Below, in pieces: positions 8,206 to 15,177 of a stretch of 18,552 bases of DNA. Source of the stretch: Colimorpha_A sp045593985 (GTDB lineage: Bacteria; Bacillota; Clostridia; Oscillospirales; CAG-272); contig JAZNXR010000040.1 in assembly GCA_045593985.1 (NCBI GenBank), positions 1 to 18,552 on the forward strand, in the 5' to 3' direction. The notes beneath the pieces are model-generated. The model ran no database searches. It saw only the letters and a program-made list of their open reading frames with translations, and was not told where the DNA came from. Each line of letters begins with the position of its first letter. Within the stretch, counting starts at the first letter, position 1. The position numbers were made by a program, and so were the translations under genes.

Positions 8206-8574
8206 TTATGATCCGAACGTGATGTCCGGCAAGTTGATACTTCCATGTTCATTTGTTTCAAAATCGCCTGCGGTCGTTGTTTGCTCTACGGTGGTCGAAG
8301 CCGCTGTCGTTGAATCGGCTTTCGATGTATCTGCCGTTGTTACGTCATCAACTGTCGTATCTGACGGCTTATTCACTGTTGAGCTTGTTCCGCTTTGATT
8401 TGAATTACTATCTGTCGTTCCTTCTGTGCTGTCACTTGGGCCGGTTGTTTCGGTCGGAGAGGTGGTGGAGGACGTTGTCGTTTCTACCTTCATACCGCCC
8501 TTTTCTTTGCCGACACATGAAACAGCTGTCATCATTAACACTGTAATCAGAAGGAATATGCTTAACTTCTTCAC
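8206..8574 (-). CDS. Ser/Thr-rich lipoprotein with disordered stalk
   Basis: Predicted surface lipoprotein of 122 residues. MKKLSIFLLITVLMMTAVSC is a lipoprotein signal peptide with lipobox AVSC and lipidated Cys20. Almost all of the mature part (about 30-105) is low-complexity Thr/Ser/Asp, such as TTTSSTTSPTETTG, which should be disordered and possibly glycosylated. It ends with a short ordered-looking tail, GSINLPDITFGS. No folded domain is visible, so it looks like a tether presenting its C-terminal tail. The start codon is GTG at 8574, overlapping the TGA of the upstream 962-residue gene (GTGA), with no clear Shine-Dalgarno sequence, which indicates coupled translation. Maturation would need lspA, encoded in the same window. 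No partner or ligand can be named. Confidence 0.8.
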   Translation of the reverse strand: MKKLSIFLLITVLMMTAVSCVGKEKGGMKVETTTSSTTSPTETTGPSDSTEGTTDSNSNQSGTSSTVNKPSDTTVDDVTTADTSKADSTTAASTTVEQTTTAGDFETNEHGSINLPDITFGS

Positions 8575-11459
8575 AGTGCAGATGCGTTCAAGTACGCCTT
8601 GGCAGCAACACCGTAGTTATAGGTTGCCGTGATAATGTTGAGATTGAGTGCATCTGCTTCGGTAGAATAAGCAAGCTTGAGATAAGAGTTAAACGAGAAG
8701 GTGATCTTAGCTACTTCTTCATCTCCGTTCATTATCGTAACGGTGATAACGTCAGCAAAGTTTGCGGGGCGAAGATTCTCAATAAGAAGAACTCCGTCAG
8801 TCAGATCGTTTTCAAGATTCTTAACACCCGTTGAGAGGCTTCCGAGAGTTGCAACGTAGGTGTAGTTCTCCTGTGCATTGATCTTCAGACCAATGGTTGC
8901 ATACTCGCCGAGAACTACGTTTGCAAAGCCGCCGAATACGCCGTTTTCATCGTCAAGAACATAATCGTTGACGCCTGTGAAATCGGGAGTAGCGAGATCC
9001 TGCTGAACCTTTGCTGCAGCCTTACCGTAAATATCGATAGCATCGAGAAGTGCAACGAGCGCCGTATTATCAGCAAAAGCAGCCTTAGCCTTTTCGATGT
9101 ATTTCGAAACGCTTACGTCTGCACTCATTTCACCGAGATTAACGGTGATTGTCGAGCCGATCTGACCGGGAGTGAGGTCGATCTCATAGACGTGATTTGC
9201 ATCGTTTACATAATCAAGGGTTGCGATATCTCTTGTTCCGTCGTTAAATACAACCTTTGCACCGGGGTTAGCCTTAAGCCAGAGGTCGGTAGCTGTTGTC
9301 AGCTTGACTCTTACGGTTACGCCCTTATTAAGCGTGATACCGAAGGTATTGAGTGTAGGAGCTGCTCCGCCGTCAAGCTTGTAGAGGGTAACAGCCTTCT
9401 GAGCCGCTGCACTTGTTGTCTTGTAGTAGCGGAATCTCATCTGATTGGATGCACTGTTGAATCTAAGCTGCGCTCCGGATGCGTCCGCTATTACAGCATT
9501 ACCGTCGGCATCTATCGAAATCGTACTTTCATAAGCGGTTTCGGTGCTGGTCATAAGTCCGTTTGCATCGGAGGTCTGTCCGATATAGTAGCCGGAAGCA
9601 CTGTAAATCGTATAGGCGCCTTCGGGAGTCTTTGTTACAGTAAAAGTATAAGCAAGGAAATCGCCTGCAATTGAGCCTTCGTCGATAACGACGTCGATTC
9701 CGTTCGAGGCATCATCAAGATCATCAAGGGAGCCGTTGAATGCAAGGCTGCCTGCCTCATATACTATCAGGTATGTACCTGTAAAGTCGTTAAGGTCAGA
9801 GGTTACCTTGTTGTATGTCTGTCCTGTCAATCCGCAAACGGTACATGCGCCGTTTTGCATATCGTGAGGAAGCATCGGAATAACTTCCTGAATTACTATG
9901 TCTTTATCACATACAGTACAGTGAGTACCGTCTGTAAGACCTGTTTCCGTGCAGGATGCAGGCTTGCCTGCTACAGGAATTTCGCTGTGTCCGGGAGCTG
10001 TGATAGTCTTGTTTTCACCGACCTCACCGCAATTATCGCAGACCTGAGCGACGACTCTGTCAGTTACGCAGTCGCCTTCGATAATTACTTCGCCATCAAC
10101 CCAAACGTGATTTTCGCAGAGGTTAATTCCGCATTTATCGCACTTGCTGTCGGCAGGCTCTACGTCGATGTGTCCGGGAGCCGTGATAGTCTTGTTTTCA
10201 CCGGGCTCACCGCACTTGTCGCAGACCTGAGCGACAACTCGGTCAGTCGTACAGTCGCCTTCGTTAATTACTGTGCCATCAACCCAAACGTGATCGCATG
10301 CAACAACGGGGAGGTAGTAAATCTGGATATCCTTCTGTGTGGAGGTGGGGCCGTAACACGAGAAAAGTGAGCTTGAGAGATTGTAACGCAGCCAGTTTCT
10401 TGAGTTCGTACCCTGTGCCGTAATGGTTGCATTGCCGCTACCGTCAATTGTTATTGCCCAGGAGCCGTTCGCATCAAGAGTTGTCTTTGATTTAAGTTGG
10501 TTACCACTGCTGCTCGCAGCATAGAGGTAACCTTCGGTTCCTACGTTAAATGCATAGGTTCCGGAGACTGCTCCCGCCTCAAGCGTTATAATCTGAACAT
10601 TATCAGAAAGGCCGTCAAGAGCGATGAATTTGTTCGAGATCACAACTGCTTCCTGAGCTCTATTGCTGGTATTTTGGCCGGCAAGTGCCACACCATTTTC
10701 GGTATTAACGATTATAATACTGTATCCAGCCTGGAGATAAGAAACGTCGGTAAGAAGCGAAAATCCGTTAGTAGGAAGGGTAGGCTTGGGAGCATCGCAT
10801 CTTGTGCAAACGTCATTAACGAAGTTATGACCGAGGGCAGGAATTTCCTGGGGCTCTTCAATCACCTCACCGCAATCAGAACACTTTGTTCCTGCGGTCA
10901 TACCGGTCTCGGTACAAGTAGCGGGAACTTCTGCGATCGGTTCAGTATTAGCGTGTTCGCATCCTGTGTCTCCGCTTTCATTTACGATGTAAACGTACAT
11001 TCCCGTATAACTGTTGCTAATACTGGTATAAAAGCGAACGTAAGAACTATTTATCTGAAGGTATCTGCTATTACAAACAATCTGTCCGTCACTTTGAACT
11101 GTAATTACTCCGGCAGCTCCGTACTTAAACTGATTTGAGCTACCAGGCGATGCAATATACGTATTTTCACCTTCATCATAAAACGTGTAGCCGGAACCGC
11201 TAATTCCAACGGTATACTGTACCCACGTACTCTGATCAGTAGAAAGAGTTGCGTCCTTGTTGCCGTTCCATCCGGTAACACCCTTTGACTTATCGGGCGT
11301 AGCGATAACGACCTTATCACCTTCCTGAAGAGTACCCGTACAAAGGGTTAAGTCTAAATCAGCAGCGTTTGTGCCGATTGCAATGGCAGGAATCATGGCA
11401 ACGACCATGAACACGCCGAGGAGAAGTGCTAGCAATTTCTTCGAAAATTTTGTTTTCAT
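8571..11459 (-). CDS. Large exported modular protein with three beta-rich modules and CxxC repeats
   Basis: 962-residue secreted protein of unknown function. The ATG at 11459 is chosen over the longer frame because it starts a signal peptide (MKTKFSKKLLALLLGVFMVV, cleavage about residue 32 after TNA) and has GGAG eight bases upstream. Order: module A about 40-163; Cys-rich segment 167-221; module B about 233-384; Cys-rich segments 388-543; module C about 548-696; then a C-terminal region to 962 with no cell-wall sorting signal or membrane anchor. Modules A, B and C begin with related strands (EGDKVVIATP, AGYSIIIVNT, TGTYLIVYEA) and end with related ones (MYVYIVN, IQIYYLP, VTLYKLD). Seven CxxC pairs (193/196, 218/221, 413/416, 440/443, 474/477, 514/517, 539/542), most followed by a Gly-His or Pro-His, suggest zinc or disulfide knots. 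The ending NIITATYNYGVAAKAYL resembles tails I recall from clostridial surface proteins. An adhesin or carbohydrate-binding role is only a guess. Confidence 0.85.
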   Translation of the reverse strand: MKTKFSKKLLALLLGVFMVVAMIPAIAIGTNAADLDLTLCTGTLQEGDKVVIATPDKSKGVTGWNGNKDATLSTDQSTWVQYTVGISGSGYTFYDEGENTYIASPGSSNQFKYGAAGVITVQSDGQIVCNSRYLQINSSYVRFYTSISNSYTGMYVYIVNESGDTGCEHANTEPIAEVPATCTETGMTAGTKCSDCGEVIEEPQEIPALGHNFVNDVCTRCDAPKPTLPTNGFSLLTDVSYLQAGYSIIIVNTENGVALAGQNTSNRAQEAVVISNKFIALDGLSDNVQIITLEAGAVSGTYAFNVGTEGYLYAASSSGNQLKSKTTLDANGSWAITIDGSGNATITAQGTNSRNWLRYNLSSSLFSCYGPTSTQKDIQIYYLPVVACDHVWVDGTVINEGDCTTDRVVAQVCDKCGEPGENKTITAPGHIDVEPADSKCDKCGINLCENHVWVDGEVIIEGDCVTDRVVAQVCDNCGEVGENKTITAPGHSEIPVAGKPASCTETGLTDGTHCTVCDKDIVIQEVIPMLPHDMQNGACTVCGLTGQTYNKVTSDLNDFTGTYLIVYEAGSLAFNGSLDDLDDASNGIDVVIDEGSIAGDFLAYTFTVTKTPEGAYTIYSASGYYIGQTSDANGLMTSTETAYESTISIDADGNAVIADASGAQLRFNSASNQMRFRYYKTTSAAAQKAVTLYKLDGGAAPTLNTFGITLNKGVTVRVKLTTATDLWLKANPGAKVVFNDGTRDIATLDYVNDANHVYEIDLTPGQIGSTITVNLGEMSADVSVSKYIEKAKAAFADNTALVALLDAIDIYGKAAAKVQQDLATPDFTGVNDYVLDDENGVFGGFANVVLGEYATIGLKINAQENYTYVATLGSLSTGVKNLENDLTDGVLLIENLRPANFADVITVTIMNGDEEVAKITFSFNSYLKLAYSTEADALNLNIITATYNYGVAAKAYLNASAL
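9987..10294 (-). repeat. Pair of 125-bp direct repeats inside the large exported-protein gene
   Basis: 9987-10111 and 10170-10294 are both 125 bp long, align without gaps, and differ by eye at about 14 positions, so they are near 89 percent identical; the offset is 183 bp, or 61 codons. They encode the two copies of the HVWVDG...CxxCG...APGH unit. This is a tandem intragenic duplication that could expand or contract by recombination. Confidence 0.9.
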
Positions 11460-11523
11460 TGCAAATACTCCACTTTCTTTTTTATTTATACCGTCCTTCA
11501 CGACGATATATAAATTCACATTA

Positions 11524-11552
11524 ATTCTATCATTATTGTCGATTTTTGTCAA
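11524..11552 (-). promoter_or_regulatory. Sigma-A promoter of the exported-protein / lipoprotein / peptide operon
   Basis: On the minus strand TTGACA (11552-11547) is separated by 17 bases from TAGAAT (11529-11524). The -35 box is perfect and the -10 box matches five of six. Transcription should start near 11517, giving a leader of about 58 bases before the ATG at 11459. Confidence 0.82.
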
Positions 11553-11591
11553 CCTATTTGAATGATATATTTTCATTATTTTATTAAAATA

Positions 11592-11620
11592 TTGACATTC
11601 CGTCGGTCGTGTGTTATATT
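11592..11620 (+). promoter_or_regulatory. Sigma-A promoter of the SGNH hydrolase gene
   Basis: TTGACA (11592-11597), a 17-base spacer and TATATT (11615-11620). Expected start near 11627, giving a leader of about 27 bases with AAGGAG ahead of the ATG at 11654. It faces away from the promoter at 11524-11552; the two -35 boxes are 39 bases apart. Confidence 0.85.
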
Positions 11621-11653
11621 CGGTTTATAACAAGTGAAAAAGGAGCTGAATCT

Positions 11654-12307
11654 ATGCCAATCAAGGTGGGTTTACAGTATATCGAAATTTGGAAAGAATC
11701 AATGGAGGAGGTCATCTGCGAATACGAAAAGGATCCTGTTCAGAAAGGCAAGATCGTTTTCTACGGTCCTTCATACTACACCCGTTGGTCTACAAAATGG
11801 GGCAACAAGCCGCTAAGCGAATGCGTTCTCGGTAAAAGCGGCGAACAGTGCTGCATAAATCACGGCTTCGGTTCGAGCTGTCCTGAGCATCAGCTATATT
11901 ATTACCCTCGCATGATACGCCCTTACGAGCCGAAGGCTCTCGTTTACGGTTGCTTCGGTAACTCCGAGTCGTTCGGATACACAAACGAGGAAGCATGGGA
12001 GCTTGCGCAGAGAGTTATCATGTATACCCTCACAGATTTCCCCGAAGCCGAGGTCTACCTCGTCAGTGCGGTAAGATGTCATGATATTACCGATGAGCAA
12101 ATTAAATATCGCCGCCAGCTCAATTCGTACATCAAGGAATTTGCCGAAAAGACACCGAGATGTCATTATCTTGATGCTTTCGACTATGCTCCTCTTACTG
12201 AAAACGATATTTACATTCCCGACGGCGTTCACTTTAACGAAAAGGGTTATGCGGCTTTTGCCGATTTCTTTACAGAAGCGCTCAAGGACGAGCTTGCAAA
12301 ATTCTGA
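11654..12307 (+). CDS. SGNH/GDSL-like hydrolase, cytoplasmic
   Basis: 217-residue protein with the four blocks of the SGNH hydrolase fold, whose members are esterases, acetyl-xylan or peptidoglycan O-deacetylases and lipases. Block I is FYGPSYYTRW with Ser40 as the expected nucleophile, although the usual GDS reads GPS. Block II is NHGFGSS (69-75), block III is GCFGNSES with Asn103, and block V is PDGVHFNEKGY with Asp190 and His193. No signal peptide is present, so it should act in the cytoplasm. The ATG at 11654 is preceded by AGGAG eight bases upstream; an upstream in-frame start lies within the promoter. It is a single-gene unit with its own promoter and terminator. The substrate is unknown; the neighbouring glycoside-hydrolase-like gene makes a deacetylated sugar plausible. 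Confidence 0.82.
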   Translation: MPIKVGLQYIEIWKESMEEVICEYEKDPVQKGKIVFYGPSYYTRWSTKWGNKPLSECVLGKSGEQCCINHGFGSSCPEHQLYYYPRMIRPYEPKALVYGCFGNSESFGYTNEEAWELAQRVIMYTLTDFPEAEVYLVSAVRCHDITDEQIKYRRQLNSYIKEFAEKTPRCHYLDAFDYAPLTENDIYIPDGVHFNEKGYAAFADFFTEALKDELAKF

Positions 12308-12321
12308 TGTTTTTAAAGCTA

Positions 12322-12356
12322 AAATCCCTCCGCATCAGCGGAGGGATTTGTTTTTT
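12322..12356. terminator. Bidirectional terminator between the SGNH and glycoside-hydrolase-like genes
   Basis: AAATCCCTCCGC (12322-12333) pairs perfectly with GCGGAGGGATTT (12338-12349) around the loop ATCA. TTTTTT follows on the plus strand; on the minus strand the hairpin is followed by TTTT. It therefore serves both convergent genes and reaches to the last codon of the minus-strand one. Confidence 0.9.
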
Positions 12357-13500
12357 ATTCGAGGGTTATAAAGCAGGGCTCAGCGCCGTTAAGGGTAACG
12401 GTATAAACGCCGTTATCGGACGAAAGGACTGACACATTATCGGCGGTATAAAGCGTTACCTTGCCGTTTGCCTTGATCGTAAGCGTGTTTTCCGATACGG
12501 AATCATACTCAACGGGTGAAACAAAGATCGCCGTCTTTTCGCCGTTTACGAACTTTCCGACAAGCGTTTCCTTTGCGCTCTTGATGTATGTAAATCCGCC
12601 GAAGGACGTTTCTTTGGCTCTTACGGTCTCGGTGCAGTTATACTTTACGTATTCCTTGGAAAGCGAGATCATCTTATGATTGACCTTCTTCATTTTCTCG
12701 TACTGCTCGGTCTTGTTTCCGTCTGCATCGAGGACGAGATTATGCCACCAGCCCGAAGAATAGCAAGCCCACGATACTGCCATAGCGCCGTACGCCATTG
12801 CGGAAAACGCCTGGAACGCAAGCTCGTCTTCGGTAACGTAATGCTCGGGATCAAGCGAGTTTACCTGAAGGACTGCATAGAGCTTTTTGCCGTTTGCCTT
12901 ACAATAAGCGGCATTTGTCTCAAGGTCAGAGAAAAGGCGCTCAGGGCTTGAGGTGAGGTAATAATGGTCGAAGCTAACGTACGGAAGGTCGATATTCTTG
13001 CCGTATGCTTCAACATAGTCCTTGTACGTTGGAACGCCAAGCTCCTTTTCGGTCTGCGCTTCGTCGTTTGATGCGAGCATTCCGTAGGAAGGGTAGATAT
13101 TAAGATAAGGGAATTTACTCGGCGCAAGCTCCTTCATAAGCTCGATCATTTGTCCGTAATAGGGGAAGTCAACGCTTGAAGGCTCGTCACCTGCGTCAAT
13201 ACCGACGATAGCGGGGTGATCAATGAAGGCGTTTATTCCGTTTATATACGCTTCCCTTTTGTTTGTTACTGCCATCGTGCCTGCGTTGTCGCCGTTTCCG
13301 CCGAACCAGCCGGGAACGATACCCGCCACTACTGCATTTACGCCGTATTTATAAAAGAGGTCAAGCATTTCTCTATCGTTATCTACACCGAAAACGAGAT
13401 CGATGCCGCTTTCGCTCAAGTCCTTTATGCCCTCCTCTGTTCTTGCGTTTTTCTGAAAATAATAGGTTCCGATATGGAATTTGTCAAAAAAATTGTTCAT
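12355..13500 (-). CDS. Glycoside-hydrolase-like TIM-barrel protein
   Basis: 381-residue protein without signal peptide. The first 300 or so residues look like a (beta/alpha)8 barrel of the GH-A type: HIGTYYF near the start, then HPAIVGIDAGDEPS (95-108), where Glu106 in D-E-P occupies the place of the acid/base Glu of the N-E-P motif in clan GH-A, then YVSFDHYYL (174-182) and KLYAVLQVNS (206-215), followed by an aromatic strand containing SWACYSSGWW. The nucleophile Glu is not obvious. The last 80 residues form a small beta-rich domain (NGKVTLYTADNVSVL). GGAG six bases ahead of the ATG supports the start. Substrate and family are not assigned; beta-galactosidase-like or glucanase-like enzymes are possibilities, and a non-catalytic relative cannot be excluded. 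Confidence 0.62.
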   Translation of the reverse strand: MNNFFDKFHIGTYYFQKNARTEEGIKDLSESGIDLVFGVDNDREMLDLFYKYGVNAVVAGIVPGWFGGNGDNAGTMAVTNKREAYINGINAFIDHPAIVGIDAGDEPSSVDFPYYGQMIELMKELAPSKFPYLNIYPSYGMLASNDEAQTEKELGVPTYKDYVEAYGKNIDLPYVSFDHYYLTSSPERLFSDLETNAAYCKANGKKLYAVLQVNSLDPEHYVTEDELAFQAFSAMAYGAMAVSWACYSSGWWHNLVLDADGNKTEQYEKMKKVNHKMISLSKEYVKYNCTETVRAKETSFGGFTYIKSAKETLVGKFVNGEKTAIFVSPVEYDSVSENTLTIKANGKVTLYTADNVSVLSSDNGVYTVTLNGAEPCFITLE

Positions 13501-13538
13501 CTTGTTCTCCTTTTTGCGCTTTGCGAGCTTCTTTCGTT

Positions 13539-13567
13539 ATTATATCATCAAAAAAACTTAAAGGCAA
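13539..13567 (-). promoter_or_regulatory. Promoter of the glycoside-hydrolase-like gene
   Basis: On the minus strand TTGCCT (13567-13562), a 17-base spacer and a perfect TATAAT (13544-13539), about 38 bases ahead of the ATG. The -35 box matches four of six consensus bases. It begins just past the terminator of the upstream DUF4097 operon, so the gene is likely an independent unit. Confidence 0.7.
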
Positions 13568-13578
13568 GGATTTTGTGC

Positions 13579-13607
13579 AAAAAAAGCGCCGATTTAACGG
13601 CGCTTTT
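13579..13607 (-). terminator. Intrinsic terminator of the padR-DUF1700-DUF4097 operon
   Basis: AAAAGCGCCG (13582-13591) pairs perfectly with CGGCGCTTTT (13598-13607) around a six-base loop. Read on the minus strand the hairpin follows the DUF4097 stop at 13610 directly and is followed by seven T (13585-13579). Confidence 0.92.
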
Positions 13608-13609
13608 CT

Positions 13610-14569
13610 TTAGTTGATCTTGATTTTTATATCACCCGTGTCGGTTGTGATCTTACATATACCGCCCGAGGTTGTTGATGGGACGCTAATATCTCCCGTA
13701 TCCGTTCTTGCGATAAATATCTTTTCGGAAAGGAGCGTTCCCCTGATATCGCCCGTGTCGGTCCTGATATAGATCTCCGACGCATCGGAGGCGTTTAATT
13801 CAACGTCGCCCGTGTCGGTTTCAATATCGAATTTTTTGGTTGCGATCACGTTTTTCAACTCGACGTCACCCGTGTCACCGTTTACGGTAAGTTTTTCACA
13901 TTTGATATTTGTTAATTCCGCATTACCTGTTGACATTTTGGTTTTGATTTCGCCTACACAGTTAATGTTATTAAGCCTTATATCTCCCGTGGAGGTTGTA
14001 ATATCAATATTCCCTGCCGATGCGTCATTTACGCTAATATCGCCTGTCGACGCCTCGAGCTTCAAGCTACCCTTTGCAGATGCACCGCATTTTACATCAC
14101 CCGTCGATACTTTGACGTAAATCGTGTCAAAGGTAAAATCGCCTGATATTTTAACGTCACTTGTATCGGATTTGATATTGAGTGAGCTATACTCTTCTTC
14201 GGGAAGGTAGACTGTGATCTTGGGCTGTCTGAAGTTAAGCGAGAAGAACGTCGACCAATTTAAGTTGCCGTCGCTTTCAACCCAAAGCGTATTTTCAGAT
14301 AGCTTTACAGTATGCTTTTCTCCTTCAGGCAGATACGTCACGACCTTGATGTTTCCGTCATTCGACTTAAGGACGGTTATATCTGCGGTATTTGATTTTA
14401 GCGATATATTTTCGATATCTTCTTCAAAAACATATGTATCGGTTTCATATTTAACGGTGGTCAGCTTTTTAAAATCCCAGCCGTGAGCAGTCATTGCTGA
14501 TGCAAAAACTATGCCGCCTACCAGAATGAGAACAGTCGCAATTATCATTGCAGGCTTCATTTTCTTCAT
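13610..14569 (-). CDS. DUF4097-type membrane-anchored beta-solenoid protein
   Basis: 319-residue protein anchored by an N-terminal hydrophobic segment (about 7-27), remainder predicted outside the membrane. The main body is a repeat built around [S/D]-T-G-D: the threonines fall at 136, 156, 175, 194, 214, 233, 253, 272, 291 and 311, a strict 19-20 residue period expected for the rungs of a right-handed beta-solenoid. A related NTAD at 60-63 begins the series. The early copies read STGD, the later ones DTGD. This is the DUF4097 (putative adhesin-like) family, usually encoded with PadR and DUF1700 proteins as here; its biochemical role is not established. AGGAGG seven bases ahead of the ATG; four-base overlap with the DUF1700 gene. 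Confidence 0.87.
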   Translation of the reverse strand: MKKMKPAMIIATVLILVGGIVFASAMTAHGWDFKKLTTVKYETDTYVFEEDIENISLKSNTADITVLKSNDGNIKVVTYLPEGEKHTVKLSENTLWVESDGNLNWSTFFSLNFRQPKITVYLPEEEYSSLNIKSDTSDVKISGDFTFDTIYVKVSTGDVKCGASAKGSLKLEASTGDISVNDASAGNIDITTSTGDIRLNNINCVGEIKTKMSTGNAELTNIKCEKLTVNGDTGDVELKNVIATKKFDIETDTGDVELNASDASEIYIRTDTGDIRGTLLSEKIFIARTDTGDISVPSTTSGGICKITTDTGDIKIKIN

Positions 14570-15177
14570 GACTCCACCTCCTTTTTGGTAAAGAGCCTTT
14601 TAATATACTTGCTGATGCTTACGGTAAGCCTGATAATCAGCTTTGACAGAGCCAGGCAACCGTAGAAAGCAAAGACGGTAAGACCGGCAATAATGAGCGA
14701 TGCGCCGATAAGCGCAATTCCCGTTATCATCTCGGATTTGACGATCTGAACGGCTCCGAGTACAAGCAAAGAGGGACAAACGGCCGCAAGCGCGCCAAAG
14801 CAAGCCCAAATCGATATAATGATCGACCACACGGACACGTAAAGCGAGATGCCGACGACGAACGCCGCAATTACAAGCGGCACCCAAACCGGGATTCCTA
14901 GTATGATGAGGGCAATTTCCCATCCTTCAAGCTTTCTTTTCGGCTTTGATTCGGGCTTCTTGTCGGGTTCGGGCCTCACTTGTGCAGATTCAGCCATTAT
15001 ACTTTTTGCAATTTCGTCTATATCGCCGACTGCCGCTACCGCTTCTTCCTCGGCAAGTCCCTCCTCCATTCGGTCCTCGATCATTTCGCTGTAAAATAGC
15101 AAGCGTTCATTGATCTCGTTTTCGGCAAGTCCCGAAAGCTTTTGACCGAGCGCATCAAGAAATTCAATTTTGGTCAT
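14566..15177 (-). CDS. DUF1700-family membrane protein
   Basis: 203-residue protein with a soluble N-terminal helical domain (MTKIEFLDALGQKLSGL, then a Glu-rich stretch and AVAAVGDIDEIAKSI at 46-60), a Lys/Pro-rich linker (about 68-83) and three to four membrane segments between 86 and 182 (WEIALIILGIPVWVPLVIAA is the first). The N-terminal pattern is the DUF1700 signature. Start choice: an ATG at 15186 is directly adjacent to AGGAGG with no spacing, whereas the ATG at 15177 lies nine bases from it, so 15177 is preferred. It overlaps padR at its start and the DUF4097 gene at its end. In the module it may act as an envelope-stress sensor or anti-regulator together with DUF4097; that is inference. 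Confidence 0.87.
   Translation of the reverse strand: MTKIEFLDALGQKLSGLAENEINERLLFYSEMIEDRMEEGLAEEEAVAAVGDIDEIAKSIMAESAQVRPEPDKKPESKPKRKLEGWEIALIILGIPVWVPLVIAAFVVGISLYVSVWSIIISIWACFGALAAVCPSLLVLGAVQIVKSEMITGIALIGASLIIAGLTVFAFYGCLALSKLIIRLTVSISKYIKRLFTKKEVES

Noticed and set aside
8206..8241. Lipoprotein C-terminus as a sortase LPxTG signal
   Set aside because: LPDIT is one residue off and there is no following hydrophobic segment or positively charged tail.
8055..8261. Longer 68-residue version of the small peptide
   Set aside because: The extra N-terminal part overlaps the lipoprotein tail, is basic and unlike the rest, and the best ribosome site fits the start at 8177.
9855..10370. Plus-strand open frames of 160-213 residues inside the large exported-protein gene (9192-11138)
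   Set aside because: They are antisense shadows; the minus frame has a signal peptide, domain repeats and a ribosome site, while the plus frames lack sites and recognisable motifs.
11460..11576. 39-residue N-terminal extension of the large exported protein
   Set aside because: It would place the signal peptide internally and covers the promoter and leader.
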